A DNA stretch of 64,000 nucleotides, from positions 6,139-70,138 of the forward strand of contig NZ_JNWZ01000036.1 in the NCBI RefSeq assembly GCF_000716545.1, given 5' to 3'. This document shows, one piece after another, positions 34,318 to 42,662 of the stretch. Position 1 is the first letter of the stretch, and the number at the start of each line of letters is the position of its first letter. This stretch comes from Kitasatospora phosalacinea. GTDB lineage: Bacteria > Actinomycetota > Actinomycetes > Streptomycetales > Streptomycetaceae. Under the pieces are notes generated by a model that searched no databases, was not told where the DNA came from, and saw only the letters and a program-made list of their open reading frames with translations. Position numbers and translations under genes: made by a program.

Positions 34318-35613
34318 TCAGCCGTTCTTCGCCCGGTAGTCGGCCTGCGCCTTGGTGAGGGCGTCGGCCACCGTCTTGGCGAAGTCCGCGGGCGTCATCC
34401 GGCCCAGCAGCACCTTCTGGAAGTTCGGCTCCGCCTCGGTCTTGGTGATCTTCGAGTACTGCGGCAGGTAGACCGGCGGTTGCACCAGCTTCCCGCTGTT
34501 CAGCGCGTCGCCGGCCTGCTTGGTGATGCCGGACCGGAGGTACCAGTCGTCCGCGTACGCCTCGGTGTTGGCGGGGATCTGGCCGGCGTTCTCGTTCCAG
34601 TACGAGTTGGCCTCGTGCGAGTCGAGGTACTCCAGGAAGGTCCAGGCGGCGTCCTGGTGCTTGGAGCCCTTGAACACCCCGAAGCCGTCGACCGGGTTGG
34701 CCAGCGTCGCGGTGCCGCCCGGCCCGGCGGGCAGCAGCATGCCGGCCGCCTTGTCGCCCAGCGCGCTCTTCACGTCCTTGGTGGAGCCCAGGTTGTGGTG
34801 CACCATCATCACCTGGCCGGCCTGGAACTGGGCCAGCATCTGCGGGTAGGCGTTGGAGACGTCGGCCTCCGGGGTGGTGTTCTTGTACTGGGCGGCGATC
34901 TTCGCGATCAGCTCGACGTTCTTCGGATCGTCGACGGTGGACCTGCCGCTCGCGTCGAACACCCCGGTCAGCCCGGAGTAGGCGTACGCCTCGGCGAGCA
35001 CCTGGAAGCCGGAGCCGGCGCCGCCGCGGATGGTGAAGCCGTACTGGTTCTTCGACTTGTCGGTCAGCTTCGCCGCGGCCGCGAACAGCTCGTCCCAGGT
35101 CTTCGGGACGTCCACCCCGGCCTCCTTGAACCTGTCCGCCCGGTACCAGATCACGTCCTGGTTGCCGGAGGACGGCAGCTGGTAGAGGCCCTTGCCGCCG
35201 GCCGCGGCCTTCGAGGTCTCCAGCATCGCCGCCGACAGCTTCCCGTTCAGCGGGCTCGCGGCGAGGCGGTCGTCCAGCTGGACGAGCGCCTTCTGCGCGG
35301 TGAGCGAGGCCAGCAGGGCGGTGGTGACGCCGCCGACGTCGGGGGTGGAGTGGGAGGCGATCGCGGTGTTGTACTTCTCGGCGACCTCGGCGCTGGTCAC
35401 CCCGACGTACTTGACCTCGATCTCCGGGTGGGCCTTCTCGAACTCGTCGATCAGGTGCTGGAACAGCGGGGTGCGGGCGGGACCGGCGTTGTTGTCCCAG
35501 AAGGTGATCACGGTCTTCTTCGCGGAGTCGCCGGCGGAGCCGCCCGAGGAACAGGCGGTCAGCAGGCCGAGCGCGGCGAGCGCCGCGGCGGCGGTGCGCA
35601 GGGGACGGGCCAT
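34318..35613 (-). CDS. sugar ABC transporter substrate-binding lipoprotein (family 1)
   Basis: A 431-residue extracellular solute-binding protein. The lipobox LLTAC (Cys21) follows a short basic, hydrophobic leader. VITFWDNNAGPARTPLFQHLIDEFEKAHPEIEVKYVGV is the typical family 1 start, and WTFLEYLDSHEANSYW and the C-terminal LGRMTPADFAKTVADAL region match the carbohydrate-type SBPs. It delivers sugar to the MalF/MalG-type permeases encoded downstream of the shared promoter. The pectinolytic context suggests galacturonate or oligogalacturonides as ligand. Confidence 0.92.
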   Translation of the reverse strand: MARPLRTAAAALAALGLLTACSSGGSAGDSAKKTVITFWDNNAGPARTPLFQHLIDEFEKAHPEIEVKYVGVTSAEVAEKYNTAIASHSTPDVGGVTTALLASLTAQKALVQLDDRLAASPLNGKLSAAMLETSKAAAGGKGLYQLPSSGNQDVIWYRADRFKEAGVDVPKTWDELFAAAAKLTDKSKNQYGFTIRGGAGSGFQVLAEAYAYSGLTGVFDASGRSTVDDPKNVELIAKIAAQYKNTTPEADVSNAYPQMLAQFQAGQVMMVHHNLGSTKDVKSALGDKAAGMLLPAGPGGTATLANPVDGFGVFKGSKHQDAAWTFLEYLDSHEANSYWNENAGQIPANTEAYADDWYLRSGITKQAGDALNSGKLVQPPVYLPQYSKITKTEAEPNFQKVLLGRMTPADFAKTVADALTKAQADYRAKNG

Positions 35614-35664
35614 GGGTGGGAGTCCTGTCTGTGACGGGGTGGGGGAGCTTGCGGGGCGCGGCGC

Positions 35665-36552
35665 TCAGCCCTTGACGGCGCCGGCGCTCATGCCCTGGAC
35701 GAGGTACTTCTGCACGAAGGCGAACACCAGCACCACCGGCACCGCGGCGACCACGCCGCCCGCGGCCAGCGCGCCGAAGTCCACGGTGTTCTCGCCGATG
35801 GTGGTCTGCAGGCCCACCGGGACGGTCTGCAGCTCCGGGTCGTTGAGGAACATCAGCGCGAACAGGAAGTTGTTCCAGCTGCCGATGAAGGCGAACGAGC
35901 CGACCGCGACGATGCCGGGACGCAGCAGCGGCAGCACCACGGCGAGGAAGGCGCGCAGCCGGCCGCAGCCGTCCACCATCGCCGACTCCTCCAGCTCCAC
36001 CGGCACGTTCTTCACGAAGCCGCTCATCAGGATCATCGCCAGCGGCAGCTGGAACACCGTCTCGGCGATCACCAGGCTCCACCGGGTGTCGATCAGGTGC
36101 AGCAGCTGGAAGACGTTGAACAGCGGGATCAGCATCATCGCGCCGGGCACGAACTGGGTGCACAGCAGGCCCAGCATGAACGCCCGCCGGCCCCGGAAGG
36201 CGAACCTGGCCAGCGCGTACCCGCCCATCAGGGCGAAGCAGGTCACCGACACCAGGGTGAGCGCGGCGATCAGCACGCTGTTGGTGAAGTAGGTGCGGAA
36301 GCCCATGCCGTTCCACACCGTGTCGAAGTGCTCGAAGGTCACCGGCCAGGGCAGCAGCGCGGTCGAGCCGGCCGGGCGCAGCGCGAACAGCAGCATCCAG
36401 TAGAACGGCACCAGGGTGAAGACCAGGTACAGGCCCAGCGGCAGGAACAGCCGCAGCAGGCGGCCGGTGCCGGAGCGGGCGGCGGCGGCGCGCCCGGCGG
36501 AGCGGGCTGCCCTCCGGCGGGCGGCGGGCAGCAGGGGGGCGTCGGTGGTCAT
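35665..36552 (-). CDS. carbohydrate ABC transporter permease, MalG type
   Basis: A 295-residue permease. After a basic Ala/Arg-rich tail there are six predicted helices, the first at about 34-55 (LFLPLGLYLVFTLVPFYWMLLFAL). The coupling loop EESAMVDGCGRLRAFLAVVLPLLRPGI is the EAA motif of CUT1 permeases. The protein ends in VQKYLVQGMSAGAVKG, as MalG homologues do. The ATG at 36552 is in an ATGA overlap with the MalF-type gene. Confidence 0.92.
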   Translation of the reverse strand: MTTDAPLLPAARRRAARSAGRAAAARSGTGRLLRLFLPLGLYLVFTLVPFYWMLLFALRPAGSTALLPWPVTFEHFDTVWNGMGFRTYFTNSVLIAALTLVSVTCFALMGGYALARFAFRGRRAFMLGLLCTQFVPGAMMLIPLFNVFQLLHLIDTRWSLVIAETVFQLPLAMILMSGFVKNVPVELEESAMVDGCGRLRAFLAVVLPLLRPGIVAVGSFAFIGSWNNFLFALMFLNDPELQTVPVGLQTTIGENTVDFGALAAGGVVAAVPVVLVFAFVQKYLVQGMSAGAVKG

Positions 36553-37469
36553 CGGCGCACCCCCTCGCCCCGGCCCTCGAAGCGGCTCAGCCGCAGGTAC
36601 AGCACCGAGCAGAACAGCAGCAGCACGAAGGCCGCCGTGGTGAGCGCCGACCCGTAGCCGAAGTCGTAGGACTTGCGGGCCAGTTGGGCCACGTACAGCG
36701 GCAGGCCGGTGGTCGCCCCGGCCGGGCCGCCGTTGGTCAGGGTGTACAGCAGGTCGACGTTGTTGAACTCCCACACCGCGCGCAGCAGGGTGGCCAGCAC
36801 GATCGCGTCCCGCAGGTGGGGGAGCGTCACGTGCCAGAAGCTGCGCAGCCGGCCCGCGCCGTCGATCGACGCCGCCTCGTACAGGTCCTTCGGGACGGAC
36901 TGCAGGTCGGCGAGGATGAGGATGGCGAAGAACGGGACGCCGCGCCAGAGTTCGGCCACCACCACGGCCGGGAACACGGTGTCCGGGTCGCCCAGCACCG
37001 AGGTCGCCGGGTCGCCGACGCCGAGCTCGGACAGCTGGTGGAAGACGCCGGTGGCGGGGTTGTACAGCAGCAGCCAGATCCCGGTGGTCAGCACCCCGGA
37101 CACCGCCCAGGGCGAGAACACCAGCGCCCGGGCCACCGCCCGGCCGACGAAGGTCTCGTTCACGATCAGCGCCAGGGCCAGGCCCAGCAGCAGTTGCAGC
37201 CCGACCTCGGCGGCCACCCACTTCGCCGAGAACAGCAGGCTGTGCCAGAACTGCTCGTCGCCCAGCATCCGGCGGAAGTTCTCCAGCCCGACGAAGGCGT
37301 CGTCGTACGGCTCGTTCACCACCCGGTGCTGCAGGGCGTAGTAGCCGACGCTGCCGAGCGGCACCAGCAGGAAGCCGATCAGCAGCAGCACGGTCGGGGA
37401 GATCAGGACGTACGGGGTGAGTGCCCGGCGGGTGCGGGCACGGGTTGGGGATGGACCGGCGAGCGCCAC
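36549..37469 (-). CDS. carbohydrate ABC transporter permease, MalF type
   Basis: A 306-residue permease of the CUT1 group: TM1 at about 20-42 (ALTPYVLISPTVLLLIGFLLVPLG), PYDDAFVGLENFRRML in the first outer loop and the EAA loop LYEAASIDGAGRLRSFWHVTLPHLRDAI. The GTG at 37469 was chosen because GAGGAGG lies about 10 bp upstream; a longer reading frame would run into the promoter. It is the first gene of the five-gene transport/uronate operon. No ATPase gene is in the operon, so the system probably shares a general ATPase such as MsiK. Confidence 0.9.
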   Translation of the reverse strand: MALAGPSPTRARTRRALTPYVLISPTVLLLIGFLLVPLGSVGYYALQHRVVNEPYDDAFVGLENFRRMLGDEQFWHSLLFSAKWVAAEVGLQLLLGLALALIVNETFVGRAVARALVFSPWAVSGVLTTGIWLLLYNPATGVFHQLSELGVGDPATSVLGDPDTVFPAVVVAELWRGVPFFAILILADLQSVPKDLYEAASIDGAGRLRSFWHVTLPHLRDAIVLATLLRAVWEFNNVDLLYTLTNGGPAGATTGLPLYVAQLARKSYDFGYGSALTTAAFVLLLFCSVLYLRLSRFEGRGEGVRR

Positions 37470-37502
37470 AGGCAGCCCACCTCCTCTACATTCATGGACG
37501 CC

Positions 37503-37547
37503 GTTCACATGCGTGGACACACTAGGGAGGGCTTGAGGGGGCGTCAA
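37503..37547 (-). promoter_or_regulatory. promoter of the uronate transport operon with IclR-type operator
   Basis: On the minus strand TTGACG (37542-37547) and TAGTGT (37519-37524) are 17 bp apart. The site GTTCACATGCGTGGAC (37503-37518), a one-mismatch copy of GTTCA-N6-TGAAC, covers the expected transcription start. A weaker half-matching copy lies at 37490-37505. Binding there would block initiation, so repression is likely. Confidence 0.75.
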
Positions 37548-37578
37548 CCCTTTGTGCGAGCAAGGATTCTGATTCTCT

Positions 37579-37616
37579 GTTCATGGATGTGTACTGCGAT
37601 CAGAATGATGTATAAC
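37579..37616 (+). promoter_or_regulatory. kdgD promoter with IclR-type operator
   Basis: A near-consensus -10 TATAAC (37611-37616) has no good -35. The -35 region is occupied by GTTCATGGATGTGTAC (37579-37594), a one-mismatch copy of the locus motif GTTCA-N6-TGAAC. Confidence 0.65.
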
Positions 37617-37681
37617 GCTGGTGTGGCGCCCGCCGTGCGCCGAACCCGCCCGCCGTCCCGCCGCCCCGTCAGGAGACCCCC

Positions 37682-38611
37682 ATGCCCGACACGCCCGACC
37701 GCCTGCGCCACCGCCTCGACGGCCTGCTGTTCTTCCCCGTCACCGCCTTCACCCCCGACGGCGGCCTCGACCTCGCCGCCTTCCGCACCCACGTCCGGGC
37801 CCGCCTGGACGCCGGCGCCGGAGCCGTGTTCGCCGCCTGCGGCACCGGCGAGTACCACGCCCTCGACCTCGACGAGTACCAGGCCGTCGTCGCCGCCGCC
37901 GTCGAGGAGACCGCCGGCGCCGTCCCCGTCGTCGCCGGCGTCGGCCACGGCACCGCGCTCGCCCTGGAGTTCCTGCGCCGCGCCGAACGGGCCGGCGCCG
38001 ACGGCGTCCTCGCCCTGCCCCCCTACCTGGTCAAGCCCTCCCAGCAGGGCCTGCTGCGGCACTACACCGACCTCGCCCGGGCCACCGACCTCGGTGTCAT
38101 CGTCTACGCCCGCGACAACGCCGTCCTCGAACCCGACACCGTCGCCGCCCTCGCCGCCCTCGACAACGTCATCGGACTCAAGGACGGCATCGGCGACCTC
38201 GACCTGCTCCAGCGCGTCATCAGCGCCGTCCGCACCACCCACCCCGGCCTGGACTTCCGCTACTTCAACGGCCTGCCCACCGCCGAACTCACCGGACTCG
38301 CCTACCGCGGCCTCGGCGTCACCCTCTACTCCTCCGCAGTCTTCTGCTTCGCCCCCGACCTCGCCCTCGCCTTCCACAAGGCCGTCAACGGCGGCGACGA
38401 CGCCCTCGTCAACCGCCTGCTCGACGGCTTCTTCCGCCCCCTGGTCGAACTGCGCAACCAGGGCCGCGGCTACGCGATCTCGCTGGTCAAGGCCGGCGTC
38501 CGGCTCGGCGGGCTCGACGTCGGCACCGTCCGCGCCCCGCTCGCCGAACCCGCCCCCGAACACGTCGACGCGCTCGCCGGGCTCGTCGCCCACGGCCGCA
38601 CCCTGATCTGA
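37682..38611 (+). CDS. kdgD: 5-dehydro-4-deoxyglucarate dehydratase
   Basis: A 309-residue member of the DHDPS/NAL class I lyase family. The FFPVTAFTPDGGLD start, AACGTGEYHALDLDEY (binding loop, where DHDPS has GTTGE), Tyr142 (VIVYARDN) and the Schiff-base Lys167 (VIGLKDGIGD) fit KdgD. It dehydrates and decarboxylates 5-keto-4-deoxyglucarate to 2-oxoglutarate semialdehyde. GGLDVGTVRAPLAEP near the C-terminus is also typical. It is divergent from the transport operon, and the aldehyde dehydrogenase for the next step is at 43634. Confidence 0.92.
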   Translation: MPDTPDRLRHRLDGLLFFPVTAFTPDGGLDLAAFRTHVRARLDAGAGAVFAACGTGEYHALDLDEYQAVVAAAVEETAGAVPVVAGVGHGTALALEFLRRAERAGADGVLALPPYLVKPSQQGLLRHYTDLARATDLGVIVYARDNAVLEPDTVAALAALDNVIGLKDGIGDLDLLQRVISAVRTTHPGLDFRYFNGLPTAELTGLAYRGLGVTLYSSAVFCFAPDLALAFHKAVNGGDDALVNRLLDGFFRPLVELRNQGRGYAISLVKAGVRLGGLDVGTVRAPLAEPAPEHVDALAGLVAHGRTLI

Positions 38612-38680
38612 CCCGCCCGCCCGCCGCCCGGCCGGACCGCCCCCGGCCGGGCAGCCCCGCGCCGACCGCCAGGAGACCCC

Positions 38681-39817
38681 GTGCGCGCCTCCGCCTTCCT
38701 CTACCCGTGGGACGTCGTCGGCGACGTCGCCGCCCCCGAACTGCTGGCCGGACTCGGCCTGCGCGGGGCCGTCCTCGCCGCCGCCTACCACTCCACCCGG
38801 GCGCTGACCCCCCGCCACCCCGCCCGCCGGATCGTCACCGCCCCGCACTCCGCCGCCTACTACCCGGCCGACCCCGCCCGCTGGCGCGGCCGCGCGCTGC
38901 GCCCGTACGCCCAGCACTGGCTGGCCGGCGACGACCCGTTCGGCGAGGCCGCCGCCGCCCTCGCCGCGGCCGGCCTGGAGGTGCACTCCTGGGTGGTGCT
39001 CGCCCACAACTCCCGCCTGGGGCGGGAGAACCCGCGCTGCACCGTGCGCAACGCCTACGGCGAGCCCTACCCCTGGGCGCTGTGCGTCGCCCAGGACGAG
39101 GTCGTCGAGTACTGCGCCGACCTCGCCGCCGAGGCCGCCGTCCGGCCCGGCGCCGCCGGCACCGAACTGGAGTCCTGCGGCTGGTACGGCCTCGCCCACC
39201 TGCACGCCCACGACAAGATCGGCGGCGTGCCGCTCGGCCCCGCCGGACAGTTCCTGATGTCGCTGTGCTTCTGCCCCGCCTGCCGCACCGGCTACGGCCC
39301 CGACGCCGCCGCCCTGCGCGCCGCGGCCCGGGCCGCCCTGGAACCGCTGTGGCGCGGCGCCCCCGAGCCCGACCTGCCCGGGGAGTGGGCCCGGATCGAA
39401 CGCCTGCTGGGCGCCGGCCTCGCCGCCACCGCCCGCGCCCACCGGCTGGCCGCCGCCCACCGCCTGCAGTCCGCCGCGGTCGCCGCCGTCCGCGCCGCCG
39501 CCCCGCCCGGCTTCCGGATCCTGCTGCACGCCGACCCCGTCCCGCACCGCAGCGGCCCCAACCCCGGCGTCGAGGCCGACCGGCTGCTCGACCTGGCCGA
39601 CGGCCTGGTCCTCCCGCACCGGCTGCTGCCGCTCGCCGCCCCGCACCGCCGCCCGGGCACCGTGCTCGCCGCCAACCGGTCCGTGGTCGCCGCCCTCGGC
39701 GGCGACCCGCCGCAGGACGTCGAGGGCGCCGACGAACTGCGGCTCTACCACGCCGGGTTGGCCTCCGACGCCGACCTGGCCGCCGTCCGGCGGCTGCTGC
39801 GCCCGGAGACCGGCTGA
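38681..39817 (+). CDS. unrecognised protein of the galacturonate locus, glycoside-hydrolase-like TIM barrel
   Basis: A 378-residue protein with no signal peptide that I do not recognise by name. It opens with a barrel-like strand/helix pattern (MRASAFLYPWDVVGD, GLRGAVLAAAYHSTRAL), contains VHSWVVLAHNSRLGRENP, a conserved-looking acidic motif TELESCGWYGLAHLHAHDKIG (about 161-181, split here by length) and a CxxC-type CFCPAC near residue 198. Later segments (RILLHADP, GLVLPHRLL) look like the last barrel strands. The layout suggests a glycoside-hydrolase-like enzyme acting in the cytoplasm, perhaps on short oligogalacturonides. The GTG at 38681 follows AGGAG, and the gene is co-directional with kdgD 69 bp upstream. 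Confidence 0.75.
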   Translation: MRASAFLYPWDVVGDVAAPELLAGLGLRGAVLAAAYHSTRALTPRHPARRIVTAPHSAAYYPADPARWRGRALRPYAQHWLAGDDPFGEAAAALAAAGLEVHSWVVLAHNSRLGRENPRCTVRNAYGEPYPWALCVAQDEVVEYCADLAAEAAVRPGAAGTELESCGWYGLAHLHAHDKIGGVPLGPAGQFLMSLCFCPACRTGYGPDAAALRAAARAALEPLWRGAPEPDLPGEWARIERLLGAGLAATARAHRLAAAHRLQSAAVAAVRAAAPPGFRILLHADPVPHRSGPNPGVEADRLLDLADGLVLPHRLLPLAAPHRRPGTVLAANRSVVAALGGDPPQDVEGADELRLYHAGLASDADLAAVRRLLRPETG

Positions 39818-39824
39818 CCCCACG

Positions 39825-40943
39825 TCAGCACTCCCACGGGCGCCAGCCGTCGGCGCCCGTCAGGTACGCCTCCGCGGTGTGCGCGGCGGCCTCCCCGGCA
39901 CTCAGCTGCGGCCGGTTCGCCGGCACCGGCACCCGCGCGCCCGGCCCGGTGTTCGCGTACTCGGCGAAGCGCTGCGACTGCCACGGGTGGGCGGCCGACA
40001 TGTCCGCGTACGGCTCCGCCACGTCGATGCCCGCGCCCAGGTGCGACCGGCGCACCGTCAGCATCGGCCGGGCGGTGGGGTCGCTGCTCGGCACCCACGG
40101 CCGCGCCAGCCGGAAGGCACCGGCCGGGGCGGTGCTGGTGAAGGCGCACCGGGTGGCCAGGAAGCCGCGCGGGTTCGCCCGGGCGGTGCTCGGGGCGAAG
40201 ACGAAGCCCTGCGGGACGGAGTCCAGGTCGGTGCGCGCCAGCGTGCGCAGCTCGCACCGGTCCAGGACGGCGGTGGCCCGCCCGAACACGAAGTCCACGT
40301 CGCCCTCCACGTAGCAGCGGCCGTAGTACTGCCGGGCGAAGGACGCCAGGTCCGCCGAGTCCGCGTACAGCGTGTCCTGGTGCCCCAGCAGGCGGCAGCG
40401 CAGGAAGGCCGTCCGGTCGCCGACGGCCTTCACGGCCACCGCCTGGGTGCCGGTCCAGCCCGGGTGGTCGGCGCGCAGCCAGTCGTTGGCGAAGGTCGTG
40501 TCCGCGGCCGTGAAGCCGTCGGCCAGCACGGTGAAGGTGGCGCTGCCGGTGGTGCCGTACGTGCCGCCGCCGGGCTTCGGGGTGCCCGCCGCGTTGTCGT
40601 GCACCACGACCACGTCCTCGGCGCGGCCGGTCGCACCGAGGACGGTCAGGTACCGGCGGTCGGCCGGGACGCGCACCGGCGCCCGGTAGGTGCCGGCCGC
40701 CAGGACCAGCGTCCAGCCGGTGGCCGGGTCCGCGTTGGCCGGGGTGGCGTCCACGGCGTCCTGGACGGTCCGGTGGTCGCCGGACCCGGCCGGATCCACG
40801 TACAGCGTGCGGGGGTCCAGCCGGTCGGCGGGCGTGCCGTACCGCCCGGGACGGGACGGGGCGGCGGCGGCCGGGGCGGCGGTGGGACCGAAGCCGAGCA
40901 GGGCCCCGGCGGCGGTGAGCAGGACGGTGCGGCGGGTGGGCAC
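39825..40943 (-). CDS. secreted pectinesterase (carbohydrate esterase family 8)
   Basis: A 372-residue pectin methylesterase. The N-terminus PTRRTVLLTAAGALLGFGP is a probable Tat signal (twin Arg plus hydrophobic core), cleaved near AAPAAAA. The domain shows the family motifs in order: GDHRTVQDAVDA, TQAVAVK, GHQDTLYAD (catalytic Asp), VDFVFGRA (second Asp) and RLARPW. It removes methyl esters from pectin so that pectate lyase, encoded upstream on the same strand, can cut the chain. The GTG at 40943 is used. There is no recognisable operator of its own in the 136-bp gap, so it may be co-transcribed with the lyase gene. Confidence 0.92.
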   Translation of the reverse strand: MPTRRTVLLTAAGALLGFGPTAAPAAAAPSRPGRYGTPADRLDPRTLYVDPAGSGDHRTVQDAVDATPANADPATGWTLVLAAGTYRAPVRVPADRRYLTVLGATGRAEDVVVVHDNAAGTPKPGGGTYGTTGSATFTVLADGFTAADTTFANDWLRADHPGWTGTQAVAVKAVGDRTAFLRCRLLGHQDTLYADSADLASFARQYYGRCYVEGDVDFVFGRATAVLDRCELRTLARTDLDSVPQGFVFAPSTARANPRGFLATRCAFTSTAPAGAFRLARPWVPSSDPTARPMLTVRRSHLGAGIDVAEPYADMSAAHPWQSQRFAEYANTGPGARVPVPANRPQLSAGEAAAHTAEAYLTGADGWRPWEC

Positions 40944-41079
40944 GGGGGGTTCCTCCTGGCGGGCGGTGGCGGTGGCGGTGGCGTCGGCGGTGGCGGTGCA
41001 GGTGCCGGGCGGGACGGCGCGGGCCCCGGCGGAGGGTCGCCGGGGCCCGTGCGGTGCGGGGTGCGCGGGGGAGGGGCGG

Positions 41080-42399
41080 TCAGAGCCGACCGGCCCCGGC
41101 GCCCGCCGTGACCTTCGCCGGGACGGTGTTCGCCGCGTCCAGCCCGGTACGCAGGGTGGGCGTCCAGCCCGCCGAAGTGCCCAGCTGCTTGGCGGGGTTG
41201 GCGGCGTTCCAGGCGCCGACCAGGTCGCCGGTGGTGCCGTTGACCGAGTTGCCGCTCGCGGTCAGCGCGGTGCCGCCCCAGTTGTAGAGCACCTTGGCGG
41301 CCGTGACGCCGGAGGGCAGCGCGAAGTAGTTGTTCTGCGCGACGATCTGCGAGGACTTGCCGACCCCGATGCTGTACTCGTAGTCCCCGGCCGTCGGCGC
41401 GTAGTAGTTGTTGTAGGCGTCCACCTGCCCGAAGCGCACCCGGGGCGCGCGCTGCACGGTGTTCTGCCACAGGTTGTGGTGGAAGGTCACCCGCAGGTGG
41501 CCCGCGTCGGTGGCGGAGGCGCTGTCGCTGTTGCCGATCAGGTTGGTCTTGTCGTGGTCCTTGAACACGTTCCAGGAGGCGGTGACGTAGTCCGCGCCCT
41601 TGACCACGTCCAGCAGGCCGTCGTGGACCTCGTAGATCCGGCCGAAGTACGTCGGCAGGCTGGAGTCCGGGACGGCGCCGTCGGAGAAGGTGTCGTGGTC
41701 GACCCAGACGTGGGTGGCGCCGTAGACCGTCATCGCGTCGTACTCGGAGTTCCAGTTGCCGGTGGACCCGTCGGTCGGGTCCCACTGCGGGAAGCAGTCG
41801 GCGGCGTTCTCGAAGGACAGGTTGCGGACGATCACGTTGTCGACGTTCTTCACCACCAGGCCGCCGCCGCGCAGCGTGCCGCCGTTGACGCCGACGATGG
41901 TGGTGTTCGCGCCGACGTTGATCTGCACCTTGTCGGCCTGCTTCTTCTGCGAGGCGGCGCGGGCGTCCTCCTGGGCGCCGGAGGGCACCTGCGAGGTGCC
42001 CCAGGTCTTCGGGTCGTAGGCGGCCAGGTACGCGGGCAGCGAGTAGCCGCCGGTGGCGTACGCCGAGCAGTCCAGGTGCTTGCCGGAGTCGTCGGTGTTG
42101 AGGTCGATGACGCCCGAGACGTAGACGATCTTGGGGGTGGCGTTGGAGCCGTTGCTCGAGTTCTTGCCGCCGAGCGCGGCCACCAGCTGGGCCCGGGTGG
42201 AGACGGTGACGGTGTGCGCGGCGTCCGCCTTCGACCCCCCGGTGGTGCCGGTGGTGGCGGAGGCCCAGCCGTCCTTCGCGGCCAGCACGGAGTGGCCGAG
42301 GTCGGCGGCGTGGGCGGGCGGGACGCAGGCGAGCGAGCCGCACAGGGCGGCGACGGCGAACAGCGGTCCGGTGGTGCGGACGGTGCGGGGCAGACGCAT
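41080..42399 (-). CDS. secreted pectate lyase (polysaccharide lyase family 1)
   Basis: A 439-residue lyase with a Sec signal peptide (residues 1-31, cleavage after PPAHA). The parallel beta-helix carries NTTIVGVNGGTLRGGGLVVKNVDNVIVRNLSFENA, the calcium-binding and substrate motif HVWVDHDTFSDG, and the catalytic-region VQRAPRVRFGQVDAYNNYY. It cleaves polygalacturonate by beta-elimination outside the cell. GAGGAG precedes the ATG at 42399. A strong promoter and a perfect copy of the locus operator lie upstream. The sequence between residues 130 and 150 (EDARAASQKKQADKVQI) is a lysine-rich surface loop seen in PL1 pectate lyases. Confidence 0.92.
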   Translation of the reverse strand: MRLPRTVRTTGPLFAVAALCGSLACVPPAHAADLGHSVLAAKDGWASATTGTTGGSKADAAHTVTVSTRAQLVAALGGKNSSNGSNATPKIVYVSGVIDLNTDDSGKHLDCSAYATGGYSLPAYLAAYDPKTWGTSQVPSGAQEDARAASQKKQADKVQINVGANTTIVGVNGGTLRGGGLVVKNVDNVIVRNLSFENAADCFPQWDPTDGSTGNWNSEYDAMTVYGATHVWVDHDTFSDGAVPDSSLPTYFGRIYEVHDGLLDVVKGADYVTASWNVFKDHDKTNLIGNSDSASATDAGHLRVTFHHNLWQNTVQRAPRVRFGQVDAYNNYYAPTAGDYEYSIGVGKSSQIVAQNNYFALPSGVTAAKVLYNWGGTALTASGNSVNGTTGDLVGAWNAANPAKQLGTSAGWTPTLRTGLDAANTVPAKVTAGAGAGRL

Positions 42400-42500
42400 G
42401 ACGGGGCTCCTCGTCGAGCTTGTCGGGTGGGGGTGCATGCGTGCGGTGCGGTACGGCGTGCAGCGCGGTGCGCGGTGCGGTGCGGCCGGACGCCGTTCCG

Positions 42501-42567
42501 GTTCATGTCCGTGAACGCGGGTCGCATCCGTGTCCGCAACCTAGGGATCCCCGCGCGACCCTGTCAA
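42501..42567 (-). promoter_or_regulatory. pectate lyase promoter with perfect IclR-type operator
   Basis: On the minus strand TTGACA (42562-42567) and TAGGTT (42538-42543) are 18 bp apart. The perfect palindromic site GTTCATGTCCGTGAAC (42501-42516) lies about 15-30 bp downstream of the expected start point, a roadblock position for a repressor. Confidence 0.75.
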
Positions 42568-42589
42568 GGTGTCCGGCGCCGGAGCGCGA

Positions 42590-42620
42590 CGGCGCCCCGC
42601 ACGCGGGGTGCGGGGCGCCG
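42590..42620 (-). terminator. hairpin terminator behind the iclR gene
   Basis: A perfect 13-bp stem, CGGCGCCCCGCAC (42590-42602) with 42608-42620, and a 5-nt loop, 43 bp after the iclR stop. It insulates the pectate lyase promoter from iclR transcription. Confidence 0.85.
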
Positions 42621-42662
42621 AAAGGTACATGACGCCGCGTCAGCGGCTCGCGGACGGCGGGA

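Noticed and set aside
32381..36316. A single 1311-codon frame covering udh and genes upstream of it
   Set aside because: Only its last 258 codons are real (udh). The rest is out of frame with the enolase-family, SBP and permease genes, which have recognisable domains.
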